A stretch of DNA of 27,603 bases from Euprymna scolopes (Eukaryota > Mollusca > Cephalopoda > Sepiida > Sepiolidae). The notes below the pieces were generated by a model. It saw only the letters and a program-made list of their open reading frames with translations. It searched no databases and had not been told where the DNA came from. The stretch is taken from positions 4,026,394 through 4,053,996 of the forward strand of contig CM044519.1 of NCBI GenBank assembly GCA_024364805.1, in the 5' to 3' direction. The position numbers and the translations under genes are program-made. This document shows, piece after piece, positions 15,999-24,299 of the stretch. Numbering within the stretch: position 1 is the stretch's first letter; each line of letters starts with the position of its first letter.

Positions 15999-16498
15999 TC
16001 GATCCATAAAGGTTTTTTTCACTCGGTGAGGAACCCCTTCCCTGGACTTTAGCCATCTATCTCTGTCCCAAGCTATCTGCTGCCATATGGGACCCATGTG
16101 TTGGATCAGGTCGTCCCTCCATCTCATTCTTGGCCTTCCTTTTAGCCTCATGTTTGAGATATCCATTCCGTTGTCTGGCTATGTGTTCTGCTCATCTGTT
16201 GTCTGGCTATGTGTTCTGCTCATCTGTTGTCTGGCTATGTGTTCTGCTCATCTGTTGTCTGGCTATGTGTTCTGCTCATCTGTTTGGATGTCTTGATGGC
16301 AGTAACACTTTGTTGGTGGATCCAGATGTTTGTCGTTCTGGCTTGCAGAGTGATGGCCAACTTTATCCTCCCCATCTTCCTTTGTACCACTGCACATTTC
16401 CCTTTGGTGAGATGTCAGGGCCCATGTTTCACTACGGTAGATCATCACATTGAAGATCTTCCTTTTGATTGATGTGTGTGTTAGTGTGTTAGTATCAT
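15999..16498 (-). mobile_element. RTE-like LINE 3' end, interrupted by a Tc1 element
   Basis: Minus-strand pieces: IKRKIFNVMIYRSETWALTS, then KVGHHSASQNDKHLDPPTK, and finally MRLKGRPRMRWRDDLIQHMG with WQQIAWDRDRWLKSREG. This is the usual tail of RTE-type endonuclease-reverse transcriptases (KIFN..YG.ETW.LT ... GRP..RW.DD...G..W...A.DR..W). The middle of the tail is overrun by a 28-bp minisatellite and frame changes occur. The upstream RT domain is missing because a Tc1 element begins at 16501. Confidence 0.8.
16170..16281. repeat. 28-bp minisatellite, four perfect units, inside LINE tail
   Basis: GTTGTCTGGCTATGTGTTCT followed by GCTCATCT is repeated four times without a change. 28 is not a multiple of three, so the expansion shifts the RT frame at each unit and must postdate the death of the LINE copy. 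Confidence 0.9.
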
Positions 16499-16500
16499 TA

Positions 16501-17325
16501 CAGGGAAATGAAACAAGTTTTGGACAAAACAAAATGTTTTTTTCAGCAATTTGGTACAAATGATATAAAACAAAATAAATTAAAACTTTCACATTACTAA
16601 AATGCATAGAAATGAGAGAAACTAATTTTTTTTTTTTTTAAATAAACAGTTATTAAACATTTCCTGAAATAGGTAGTGAAACAAGTATTTGGACAGATGC
16701 AAAAATGTTTAATATTTAACTGGGCCTTCTTTAGCACTAATTAATGCTGTCAAACGATTGCCATAGTTTTTCACAAGATCCTGACAAATGCTTGACGGAA
16801 TTTTTTCACATTCTTAATTGGTGGATGTTTGAAGGGAGTCTTGTTCTAATCTTTCTCTTCAAAATTAGCCGCAAATTTTCGATGGGATTCAAGTCTGGTC
16901 ATTAGCTGGGCCATTACAAAACACGAGTTCCTTTATTATCGAACCATTTCTGAGTTGCCTTCGCTGTATATTTTGGATCATTGTCTTGTTGGAACCGCCA
17001 ATCACCACACAATCTCATTTTCTCCAGACTTTTGCAAGTTATTCTCCAAAATATTCCTGTATTTGACTCCATTCATTCTTCCTTCGATTATTTCTAGTGT
17101 TCCAATTTCACGCGAAGAATGTTTCCTTTTCCATGCTTTACGGTAGAAATAGCATTCTTCATATATGCAGAACCGTCTACATTGCCAGACATGGCTTGCA
17201 TCGTTATTGCCAAATAGCTTAATTTTGGTCTCATCCAACCATATCACATTATCGAAAAAAGAGGTTTATTGATATACTTTTTGACACGCTCTAGTCTTGA
17301 TTTAAGGTGAACTTTCTTCAGGTCT
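16501..17325 (-). mobile_element. Tc1-like transposon, right part lost
   Basis: Minus-strand transposase pieces carry the DDE triad context: VIWLDETKIKLFG (first D, near 17215-17250), GRMNGVKYRNILENNL, QQDNDPKYTAKATQKWF (second D, near 16950-17000) and DLNPIENLRLILKRK (near 16860-16905). At least one stop and frame changes break it. The left tip at 16501 follows a TA (16499-16500). GAAACAAGTTTTGGACA at the tip recurs as GAAACAAGTATTTGGACA at 16677, about 170 bp inside, an IR/DR layout. The other tip is absent: at about 17320 the element abuts a gag-like fossil. Confidence 0.8.
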
Positions 17326-17915
17326 GCGAGGCTTGGAACTTTCTGTGTAGTTTGTTACTGATGGTCATCCTGCAGAAGGTGAGATAGTCTTCATTGTCGC
17401 GTTTTGCCAGGTTTAAAACACTTCTATCTCTTATGAAAAAGCATCTTGTTCGAGCTGAAGAGTTCAGATAAGTGCTTGACCGCTTCGAATTCCAGCTCGC
17501 TCGTCTTCCTGAATAGAATATAGTAAACAAACTATGTTCTGTAGAAGTAGGCAGACTTTTTTTTTTTTTTTTTTTGGCATTGCTCCACTCTTGGCAGTCA
17601 ACAGTAAATAAATCCTCGTATTTCCTATAAAAAGCATCAAGCGTCATATCCTGCTCGGGTAGGTAGTTAAATGTATCGATGGAATTCCATAGTGTTTTTT
17701 TGGAAAATGTGGCGTTATCATAACTGTGTTCTGTTTTCAACAGTTTTAAAAAATAATTCCTCGTTCCTCTTTTGAAGTAACGATTTCTCCAACATATCTT
17801 GTCACTGTATTTGCTGTTGAATTTGGTCTTTCAAACTTTCCCCAAACTTTTGTTGGTGATCCATCTGAACTTTTAGTAATTGCGTAATTATGGCCTTAAA
17901 GTCTTCCATAATTGT
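17318..17915 (-). mobile_element. LTR retroelement gag fragment (Ty3/Gypsy-like fossil)
   Basis: Minus-strand segments resemble the gag region of Ty3/Gypsy-like elements: a glutamine-rich N-terminal stretch (MEDFKAIITQLLKVQMDHQQ, near 17856-17915) and capsid-like phrases such as YEDLFTVDCQEWSNA. It is a broken relic with several breaks. No protease, reverse transcriptase or integrase is visible in the window. It probably belongs with the LTR and leader at 19560-19937, separated by later insertions. Old. Confidence 0.6.
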
Positions 17916-18097
17916 TACCCTTTCCTGCCGGACGGCAAAAAGTTTTTCTTCTGAAACTGGACAAAGAAAAATGTCGAAGGTAAAGAAAGTCTTTGTGTGT
18001 GTATAAACGGGAGGGGGACAAGAATTAGCAAAAAAGTGATGCCAACGTTTCAATAAAATAAAAATGTTCCCTTCCAATCACAGTCAGGAAAAGCAAA
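17916..18097. other. Spacer between gag fossil and foldback element
   Basis: No feature beyond the upstream part of the same minus-strand fossil region. The long open frame here is not a gene. Confidence 0.35.
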
Positions 18098-18105
18098 GAA
18101 AAATA

Positions 18106-18688
18106 GGGGTTGTTTTACTGTACACAGATTCGAGAAAGTTGTCACAAAACAAATAAATGTTATCAAAGGCAAGATAAGTTACTTTTCTACCCAACTGGAT
18201 ATGTTTTTAGTGTTTATATTTAATGTAACATGTTTATTCAGCTCGAAAAACATACAGTGTTTACCGATGTATTGGAAAACTCAAAATGGCGGCCGACTTT
18301 CTCGCGGAGACGGTAAGTTTGGGAAAAGGAATTATAAATAAAAAACCAGTCAAAATACTGTTAAAAACCCGCCGAATATATGTCGTACCATGTCACGGTA
18401 ACATATGTTGAGCGAGTTTCTAACAGTATTTTGTCTGGTTTTTTATTTATAAGTCATTTTCCCAAACTTACCGCCTCAAAGAGAGAGTCGGCTGCCATGT
18501 AAAATTTTCAATACATCGGTAAACACTGTATGTTTTTCGATCTGAATAAACATGTTACATTAAATATAAACACTAAAAACATATCCAGTTGGGTAGAAAA
18601 GTAACTTATCTTGCCTTTGATAACATTTATTTGTTCTATATTTGTTTTGTGACAACTTTCTCGAATCTGTGTACAGTAAAACAAACCC
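18106..18688. mobile_element. Foldback DNA transposon, copy 2, complete, 8-bp target duplication
   Basis: Tips are GGGGTTGTTTTACTGTACAC (left) and the reverse complement GGGTTTGTTTTACTGTACAC (right). The arms run almost the full length and meet near 18390 (TGTCACGGTAACAT). GAAAAATA stands directly outside both ends (18098-18105 and 18689-18696), a perfect 8-bp target-site duplication. No transposase. An 8-bp duplication with GG-starting tips suggests Merlin or an atypical hAT-group parent, which I cannot settle. The target site lies between parts of the LTR fossil. Confidence 0.85.
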
Positions 18689-18699
18689 GAAAAATATTC

Positions 18700-19045
18700 A
18701 CAACTGCAGACAAAAAAAAAAAAAAAAAAAAAAAAATGAATAATTCAGTTTTCCCAATTCATAAAATAAAATGCTTTCCAACGAACGTTAGACATAAGAA
18801 AATATTCGCAATTTGAATATCTGAGTTAATTCTATTTGAGAATTATTTAATCAATTCACTTTTGGACACGTGCCGAATTAAGTCAATGCTTTTTTTTTAT
18901 TTTCTTTTTTAAAAAACAAAGGACAGTTTTTTCTTTTCAAACTAAAAAGCTCATTTGCATACGTAAACATTCAAATATCGAATTCAGGTTAAATCTTTCT
19001 TTCACAACGAGCAAGTTAAAATATAACAGTCTATAATGAATCCAT

Positions 19046-19079
<34 letters not shown>

Positions 19080-19250
19080 CAAAGATAAGAATTTTTTTTT
19101 TTTTTCCGACTTTCTGAGAAATAAAGCGTTTGGCTTACAGTTTTTTTTTTGTTTTTTTTTTCGTAAAGAGACAAGGAGGTGTGGAAACTTTCTCCACTGA
19201 AAGGTAGAGGTTAACAAGGGTTTTGCAACAATGGTTTGTTGCGACCTGTG
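18700..19250. other. Unassigned interval with poly(A) and poly(T) runs
   Basis: A-run 18712-18736, T-runs 19047-19079, 19092-19105 and 19141-19160. Open frames over these runs are artefacts. No gene recognised. Confidence 0.45.
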
Positions 19251-19251
19251 A

Positions 19252-19533
19252 CTAGGTAAAAATTGTAGAACCTTGTCGGTCTGGTAATAAGGGTAACGAT
19301 TCAACTTCCTTCAACTCCAATCCCAAACTGAACATCACCAATCCAGTTAGCCAATCAAATAAGTTAAACGTAACAACTACCAATATAAAAAGAGTCATCA
19401 CCCACACAGAAGGTTTCTGCTGCCACTCTTCCTGAGAGTCGCAGGTAAGTGCTTCGTTTTCACTTATGAATTCATCCAACATTTTCATATTTATCGACCC
19501 CCCCCCACCAAAAAAAAAGTCCTCGCGCAACAA
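19252..19533 (-). CDS. Unrecognised open frame with one hydrophobic segment
   Basis: A 93-codon minus-strand frame whose start codon precedes a homopolymer-coded FFFGGGG stretch, so that start is doubtful. The rest is not low complexity: MLDEFISENEALTCDSQEEW, then a likely membrane helix MTLFILVVVTFNLFDWL, then LELKEVESLPLLPDRQG. A CTCAG before GAAGAGTGGCAG (near 19424-19436, minus strand) could be a 3' splice site, so it might be one exon of a membrane protein, or part of an old element. No family recognised. It may also be chance. Confidence 0.2.
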   Translation of the reverse strand: MLREDFFFGGGGSINMKMLDEFISENEALTCDSQEEWQQKPSVWVMTLFILVVVTFNLFDWLTGLVMFSLGLELKEVESLPLLPDRQGSTIFT

Positions 19534-19559
19534 TTTTTTAAATTTTTTTATAGTCGCTT

Positions 19560-19937
19560 CCAGTTATCTTGTGTAAACGTGTAATTCGTATTCTTTGTCG
19601 GCAGTGTTGTGGAAACACCAGGGTATTTTAAAATTCGATTTTCCCTCGTGAGTTTCGAAATCTTCGTCGCCAGTTTGTTGAGATGTTAGTGGTTGAATAA
19701 ATGACGAGAAAGACACAGTAACAATTAAATATGTATTAACAAAAATACATGAAAGTGGGAACTGAGCATTGAACAATATCTTTGCTCAAGCAGGACTAGT
19801 TGTGAACGACCACTCGCTTTGCGTGTCTGTCACCGACTCTCGTAAGCTACTTCCACTTCCCCGAAAGTGATGTCATGGACGGAAGTGACGTCATGGAATA
19901 GTTCAATATTCCTAGTAATAGGGATGTATCCCTAACA
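19560..19937 (-). mobile_element. LTR and leader of a Ty3/Gypsy-like retroelement (fossil)
   Basis: 19684-19937 has the bounds of an LTR: on the minus strand it starts TGTTAGGGATACATCC and ends CAACCACTAACA, with matching TGTTAG/CTAACA tips, about 254 bp. Directly downstream on the minus strand comes TGGCGACGAAG, the type of phrase that follows the primer-binding area in many Gypsy elements, and a short leader to about 19560. Only one LTR is seen and the element is broken. The gag-like relic at 17318-17915 is in the same orientation. Old. Confidence 0.6.
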
Positions 19938-19940
19938 CAT

Positions 19941-20172
19941 TACTTGGATTCTTCAGACTACTGGTCTTCTTGATTTTGACAGTGTTTTGTTCAATGTAAC
20001 CCCTAACCTTCTACAGGTAAGTCTTGTCGAACTCGGGATCTGCATAGAATTTCAACGGAACCTTTTATTTAATCCATGGAGTTAACGTCCTCTCGGTCAG
20101 CCATGACTGGGTAGAAATCCTAAGTAATTCACATTTGTATTGTTACCCACACTGAGGATTGAACCTTGAACA
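19941..20172 (-). mobile_element. tRNA-SINE, minus strand, head truncated at the B box
   Basis: On the minus strand AAGGTTCAATCCTCAGTGTG (B box, 20155-20167 region) is followed by GAATTACTTAGGA, CAGTCATGGCTGA, then the tail GAGTTCGACAAGACTTACCTG and GAAGACCAGTAGTCTGAAGA. It follows the copy at 10942-11200 throughout. The A box is missing. Its 3' tip lies three bases from the LTR tip at 19937, so the LTR element landed at, or recombined with, the SINE tail. Confidence 0.75.
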
Positions 20173-20305
20173 AAAAAAATAAAATTCAGAACCGTAATAT
20201 AGAATTTCTAAATGCTTTCATATAAAACAAATGTTAACCAGCATCTGATGATGAATGCAAAGATAAATTTGATTCTATAATACTGACAGATCTAGAATTT
20301 ATTCC

Positions 20306-20308
<3 letters not shown>

Positions 20309-20357
<49 letters not shown>

Positions 20358-20386
20358 TATTCCTACTATTTAAATATATATATATA

Positions 20387-20419
<33 letters not shown>
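20309..20419. repeat. (TA)n and (TTA)n microsatellites
   Basis: TA tract 20309-20353, a short TTTATTCCTACTATT link that repeats part of the left flank (20298-20310), TA again to 20389, then TTA repeats to 20419. Confidence 0.9.
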
Positions 20420-20645
20420 GTGGGAGGGGAGTGCCCGGCTTTACCTAGTCGTAAAATATGCTTAAATATTATATTTTAATTTATCCATATTTCGTATATA
20501 TTATAGTTGTGATTTCCAAAGTAAAAAAAGAAAAAGCATTTGGGTGCCATCAGCTAGAATCGAAACCGAAAAAAAAAAACTGTAGCATTCAAAGCTGGTG
20601 ACGTTACCACTGTACCAACGTAATACGCATATGAACTGATTAAAA
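20420..20645 (-). mobile_element. Helitron-like element with tRNA-like module, copy 6 (truncated)
   Basis: The 3' part GCCCGGCTTTACC, then GTCGTAAAATATGCTTAAAT, matches copies 2-5 but the terminal CTAG is lost into the TTA tract. The tRNA-like module is the best of the family: minus strand A box TTGGTACAGTGGTAACG (20602-20617) and B box GGTTTCGATTCT (20556-20567), separated by about 35 bases plus an A/T run. This spacing resembles a real tRNA. Confidence 0.6.
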
Positions 20646-20867
20646 GTAAACTAAGATGAATGTATCTATATATAAAGTTTCCTACTGTGTGTGATGCGGT
20701 TTATCTCAGCCTACAGGCAACCCACTCAGGCAAGTTAGGTACCAAAATGAAGCTTATGGGCCAGCAGATGTTTTAGTGATATTTATATCCATGTTTGGTG
20801 TATAGAAATGCAAAAAAAAAAAAAAAAAAATGTATGCAAAAAAGTCACATTTTTAGTGCGTTTTTAA
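20646..20867. other. Unassigned interval
   Basis: No feature but a poly(A) run (20812-20830). Confidence 0.4.
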
Positions 20868-21359
20868 TCTCTGTATCCATATATTTATATAACTGTCTAT
20901 CTGTGTCTGACAGAACTTTCTGCGGGGGGGGGGGGAGGTACTCATACCAAGAATACAAATGAATCTTCAAGATGAACAATTTGTCGCGTGGAATCGTCGC
21001 CAATTCCCAGTGAGACCTGCCTTCGCCATGACAATCAATAAAAGTCAAGGTCAGACGCTGAGCAAGGTAGATGTATGGCTGAAAGAACCGACTTTCACCC
21101 ATGGTCAACTGTATGTAGCGGCATCGCTGGTAAGAAACCCAGACGATCTGATCTTCGCTCTGAAAAAAAGTGACTGTAAAAAGACGAGGAACGTGGTGTA
21201 TAAAGAAATCCTATAACTTCAAATACTTTCGTGTTGAACACTTCCTTGCTGCTATTGTTTCCACTTTTGTTGTTTCTTTCATGCAAATAAAAATTGTGTA
21301 AATACACTGTACTCGCTTTTCTTTCACAATATGCAGCCATCTGGCTGCAACCCGGCTAC
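20868..21359 (+). mobile_element. Helitron deletion derivative: 5' end, helicase C-terminus, 3' end
   Basis: A|TCTCTGTATCCATATATTTA with CTGTCTATCTGTGTCTG resembles a Helitron 5' end. After a G11 run (20925-20935) comes an open frame in register from about 20938 to 21216 that is the C-terminus of the Rep/Pif1-like helicase: RRQFPVRPAFAMTINKSQGQ, TFTHGQLYVAASLVRNPDD, NVVYKEIL. The 3' end has the perfect hairpin GCAGCCA-TC-TGGCTGC (21333-21348) eleven bases before CTAC|T (expected CTAG). Nearly all of the transposase is missing, so the copy is non-autonomous. VAASL in place of the conserved VALSR marks decay. Confidence 0.8.
20959..21216 (+). pseudogene. Helitron Pif1-like helicase C-terminal fragment
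   Basis: 85 codons, in frame to a stop at 21216. Pif1 motif V/VI features: AMTINKSQGQT (motif V; NKSQGQT is the usual NK(A/S)QG.T) and HGQLYVA.S (motif VI; the arginine of VALSR is replaced). The frame begins upstream of its first ATG (VLIPRIQMNLQ), which confirms that this is a fragment of a larger frame. The full protein has over 1,000 residues with a Rep nuclease domain, neither of which is present here. Confidence 0.85.
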
Positions 21360-21374
21360 TTGTTAATATTAAAT

Positions 21375-21572
21375 GTATAACGATTTTTTAAAATTTGACT
21401 CCTTTTTGACCTCTTAAAAACTATTTTAACCGGCTAAAGACCTATAAAAGAACAGTCCATAAAAAAAAAAAATCCAATCATATGAGGCTCTTCTGCTCTG
21501 CAAGTTTTAGTTTCGGAAGAGATAGTTTGAAAATATGGAGACACACAGACAGATAGCTTTTTATATATTAGA
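21375..21572 (-). mobile_element. Helitron 5'-end fragment, minus strand
   Basis: On the minus strand starts TCTAATATATAAAAAGCTAT then CTGTCTGTGTGTCTCC, the form of a Helitron 5' end, with an A on the outer side. GTTCATAAAAAA-like and ACCGGCTAAAGACCTATAAA phrases resemble the 5' part of copy 5 (TTACCGGTTAGAAACCTAAT). No 3' end on its left. Confidence 0.5.
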
Positions 21573-21574
21573 TT

Positions 21575-22025
21575 ATTATTATTTTTATTATTTTGCGTTT
21601 GATAAGACCAACAAGCATATTTCAGTATATGAATAATGACACATCACTTCTGCTTGGAATTTGAGTGAAACAATTTTAGCATCTTTTTTCGCCATTTTGC
21701 TATTTCGGTGTCCGATTATTGGTCTTAGCATTTATCAAAATGTCTAGCTTTTTTAGCTCGGAGCCATTTTGAAGTATCTCACCTGTGAACAAGAGTTTGC
21801 GTCTTGACAATAACAGGATTGGATTTGCCGAACATTTTGTCTCCAGACTTATTATTAACCAGATGTGGATCTTTTTTTTTTTTTTTCCTTTCATATTTTT
21901 GTTTTAACTTTTTTTTTTTTTTTATATATTCTCGATATTATTCGTTCATTTGTTTTGTTTTTTGGTCACTCTATTTTGCTCTCGTTTTTCGTGTTTACAT
22001 ATTTTCTCTTTTACTTTCTCTTTAG
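21575..22025. other. Unassigned T-rich interval
   Basis: T-runs at 21871-21886 and 21909-21923; no gene or element recognised. Confidence 0.4.
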
Positions 22026-22800
22026 TTTTTCGTAAATAGCCCCCCCCTCTTATTTCATTCTTCTCAAACACCTTTTCTTGGCTCCTCCTCTCTTATTTTA
22101 CCCCTCCCCCGCCTCTTTTCTTAGCTCATTCTTTTCTTTTTTAGTTTCCTCCATTCTTTTCTTGGTTTTCCCTCTCCTTTTCTTCTTTCCCCTTGCCTTT
22201 TCTTTCTCTCCTCTTCTTTTCTTCCTGTCCCATCATCCTTCTCCTCCTGTCCTACTCTCCTTCTTCCTCTCCCTGCCCCCTCCTCATTCGTGTCTTCTTC
22301 CTCCTCATCCTCTTCCTCCTCTTCTTTCATCACCTCTCCTCCTTGCCTTCCTCACCCTCCTTGTCCTTGCCTTCCTCACCCTCCTTGTCCTCTTCTTCCT
22401 CCACTTCCCTGTCCTCCTCTTTTTTTTCCTCCTCTTCTTCCTCCTTTTCCCTGTCTTCCTCTTCTTCCTCCTCTTCTTTCCTCTTCTTTCCCCCTCTTTC
22501 CTGTCCTCTTCTTCCTCCCCACTGTTCTTCTTTCTCTTCCTTCCCCAGTTGTCTTTCTTTAACCAGTCGTCTTCCTCCTTCCTACCTTGTCTGCTTCTTC
22601 TTTTCCCTCTCTTCTTCTTATTTCCTATTTCTTTTTCCTCGTTGTTTGTCTGTCACTCCTTTTTTTCTACTTTTCTCGTTTTTCTCTTTATTTATTTTAT
22701 ACTTTTATTACCTTTAATTTTTTACTTTCTATTACGCATTCGTTTTCATCTCTTTCGCTTTGCTTTCTTTCTTTTCCGTTTTGTGTCGTGAAAACTTAGA
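22026..22800. repeat. Polypyrimidine tract, about 750 bp
   Basis: The plus strand is almost purely C/T with TTCTTCCTCCTC-type repeats and a CCTTGCCTTCCTCACCCTCC-like phrase repeated near 22341 and 22366. The long open frames here in three frames (F/L/S/P only) and the E/K/R-rich frame opposite are compositional, not genes. Confidence 0.85.
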
Positions 22801-23249
22801 AATACCATTTCAGCATATGAATTTTGATTCGTTTTGGAACAAAATCTTCTCAGACCCTTTATTTCTCTTTTTAGTGCCCATAAATGTCCATTAAAAATCA
22901 GCCGGAAGGTCCAACCAGTCTATTTGTTATTCACGCTAATCTTTACCACACGTCAATTTCCTGCGTTCTTTTTCTTCATCCAATTATTTGATAAATATCT
23001 TATTTCATGAAAAGTTTTTTAAGAGGCCAGAAAAAGAGATGCAATTGTTTTTGTTATTTAATAAGAACCAGCGCCACCTATCCCTGAATTATCGAGAAGG
23101 ACTGGTTTAACAGAAGCGTCTCCTATGTTTTTTTTCTAGCTTAAAATAACAAAAGAAATAAGTATAGTCATTTTCAGCAGTAATAACATATTAAAAAAAA
23201 AAAAGAAAAAAAAAATGGTCGCTAACATACACGTTATTCTTGTCGAACT
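22801..23249. other. Unassigned AT-rich interval
   Basis: A-run 23194-23215 only. No element recognised. Confidence 0.4.
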
Positions 23250-23535
23250 TTTTTTTTTTTTTTAATTCTTCATATTCCTAAGCAAGGGGCATTGCCAATC
23301 AAGGACCATGCCTACAGGGACATACTAAGTAGGGAATTAAGCAGTAAGATGTTTGTTCACATTACATTTAAGTTTCATTTGTTAAATATTAGTAAAGTCG
23401 GGAAAGTAGCATAGAGGGAGAGAATTCCAAAATCTAGCAGTACAAACGGAGGAACTATTAGAGTAGAAGGCTTTCTGGCATCTGAGGACTTCTGCGCCTC
23501 TGCGGTGAAGGAGTTGAATTTTGCTGCTGTTGGGT
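23250..23535 (-). mobile_element. LINE family B 3' end, minus strand
   Basis: Begins at a T-run (23250-23262, its poly(A) on the minus strand). The minus strand has CCTGTAGGCATGGTCCTTGA, then AGATTTTGGAATTCTCTCCC, and finally ATGCCAGAAAGCCTTCTACT. The last phrase corresponds to ATGCCAGAAAGCTTTCTATT of the copy at 15655. The RT C-terminus (FYSNSS...ARFWNSLP-like) is broken. Confidence 0.65.
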
Positions 23536-23799
23536 TAGTCGTGGATATTTATGTAGAGAAGGAACCATTGCTAAATAACTATGACATTAAATTTAATAAA
23601 GATGTAGTCCTTCTCTAAATATATTATTTATTGGATTGTAATGAAAATTAGATCAACATTAGGATAGTGCGAGTCAAACAAGAATTGTGAGTGTAGTTTC
23701 AAAATCAGTTGGCAACACTGACGGCAGTACTTTCTACCCCAGTGTGAATAACTACCATTTTATGCTGGAATAGTTGCTATAGCAAATTGTCCCTCTGCA
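23536..23799. other. Spacer between divergent LINE copies
   Basis: AT-rich; I see no 5' LINE sequence shared by the two copies. Confidence 0.35.
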
Positions 23800-24297
23800 G
23801 TGGACGTGATGAGAGAGAACCTGGATCGAATGGTGGAAATAGTCACCTTACCTTATCACCATCATACAAGAATCCCACCCCTTCACTGTAGAGGTTTCTA
23901 GATCATGGAAAGCCTTCTATTCTGATAGTTTCTTCCCTCAAACTGCTGGACTTAAACATTTTCTCCCTCTTACCTGCTTCAATGACTGTAATTCTTGGCC
24001 TTCAGGCCAAGATCAAAGTGTATTATCTGTTCTTCAGGTGCCGCACTTCAATTTCTTGTTCTCTCTCAGAGGAGAAATCCTTCACGACTGAGGCAAGTTT
24101 TAATTTTTGTTCTTTTTTCCCCACATTAAAAAACAACCCTGGTGTCTAACTCTGTCTCGTGGGGAGGCATTGTAAATAGGAACTCCCTACATAGTGTCCC
24201 AGTAGACATGGCCACAAATAGTAACCCCTTGCATTCAGGTTTCAATATGCCTTGTTTGAGGTGAACAAGAGTTTAAAAAAAAAAAAGAAAAAAAAGT
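23800..24297 (+). mobile_element. LINE family B 3' end, plus strand, with A-rich tail
   Basis: CACCCCTTCACTGTAGAGGT then GGAAAGCCTTCTATTCTGAT with TTTCTTCCCTCAAACTGCTG aligns with 15740-15840. The 3' UTR AATAGTAACCCCTTGCATTC then CAATATGCCTTGTTTGAGG, ending in an A-rich tail (24273-24296), aligns with 15921-15994. About 200 bp between the RT remnant and the 3' UTR (23990-24200) are not in the 15655 copy, so that copy is internally deleted or this one has an insertion. Confidence 0.7.
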
Positions 24298-24299
24298 AT

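Noticed and set aside
16170-16281. CRISPR array
   Set aside because: 28-bp units are contiguous with no spacers and lie in a LINE in eukaryotic-type DNA.
16087-16472. Plus-strand frames with repeated WLCVLLICCLAMCSAHLLSG-type residues
   Set aside because: Produced by the 28-bp minisatellite in all frames; the meaningful frame is the LINE tail on the minus strand.
22078-22791. 237-codon open frame on the plus strand (and overlapping frames of 174 and 90 codons)
   Set aside because: Only pyrimidine-coded residues (F, L, S, P) in a polypyrimidine tract; three frames are open together and the opposite strand gives E/K/R runs. Composition explains it.
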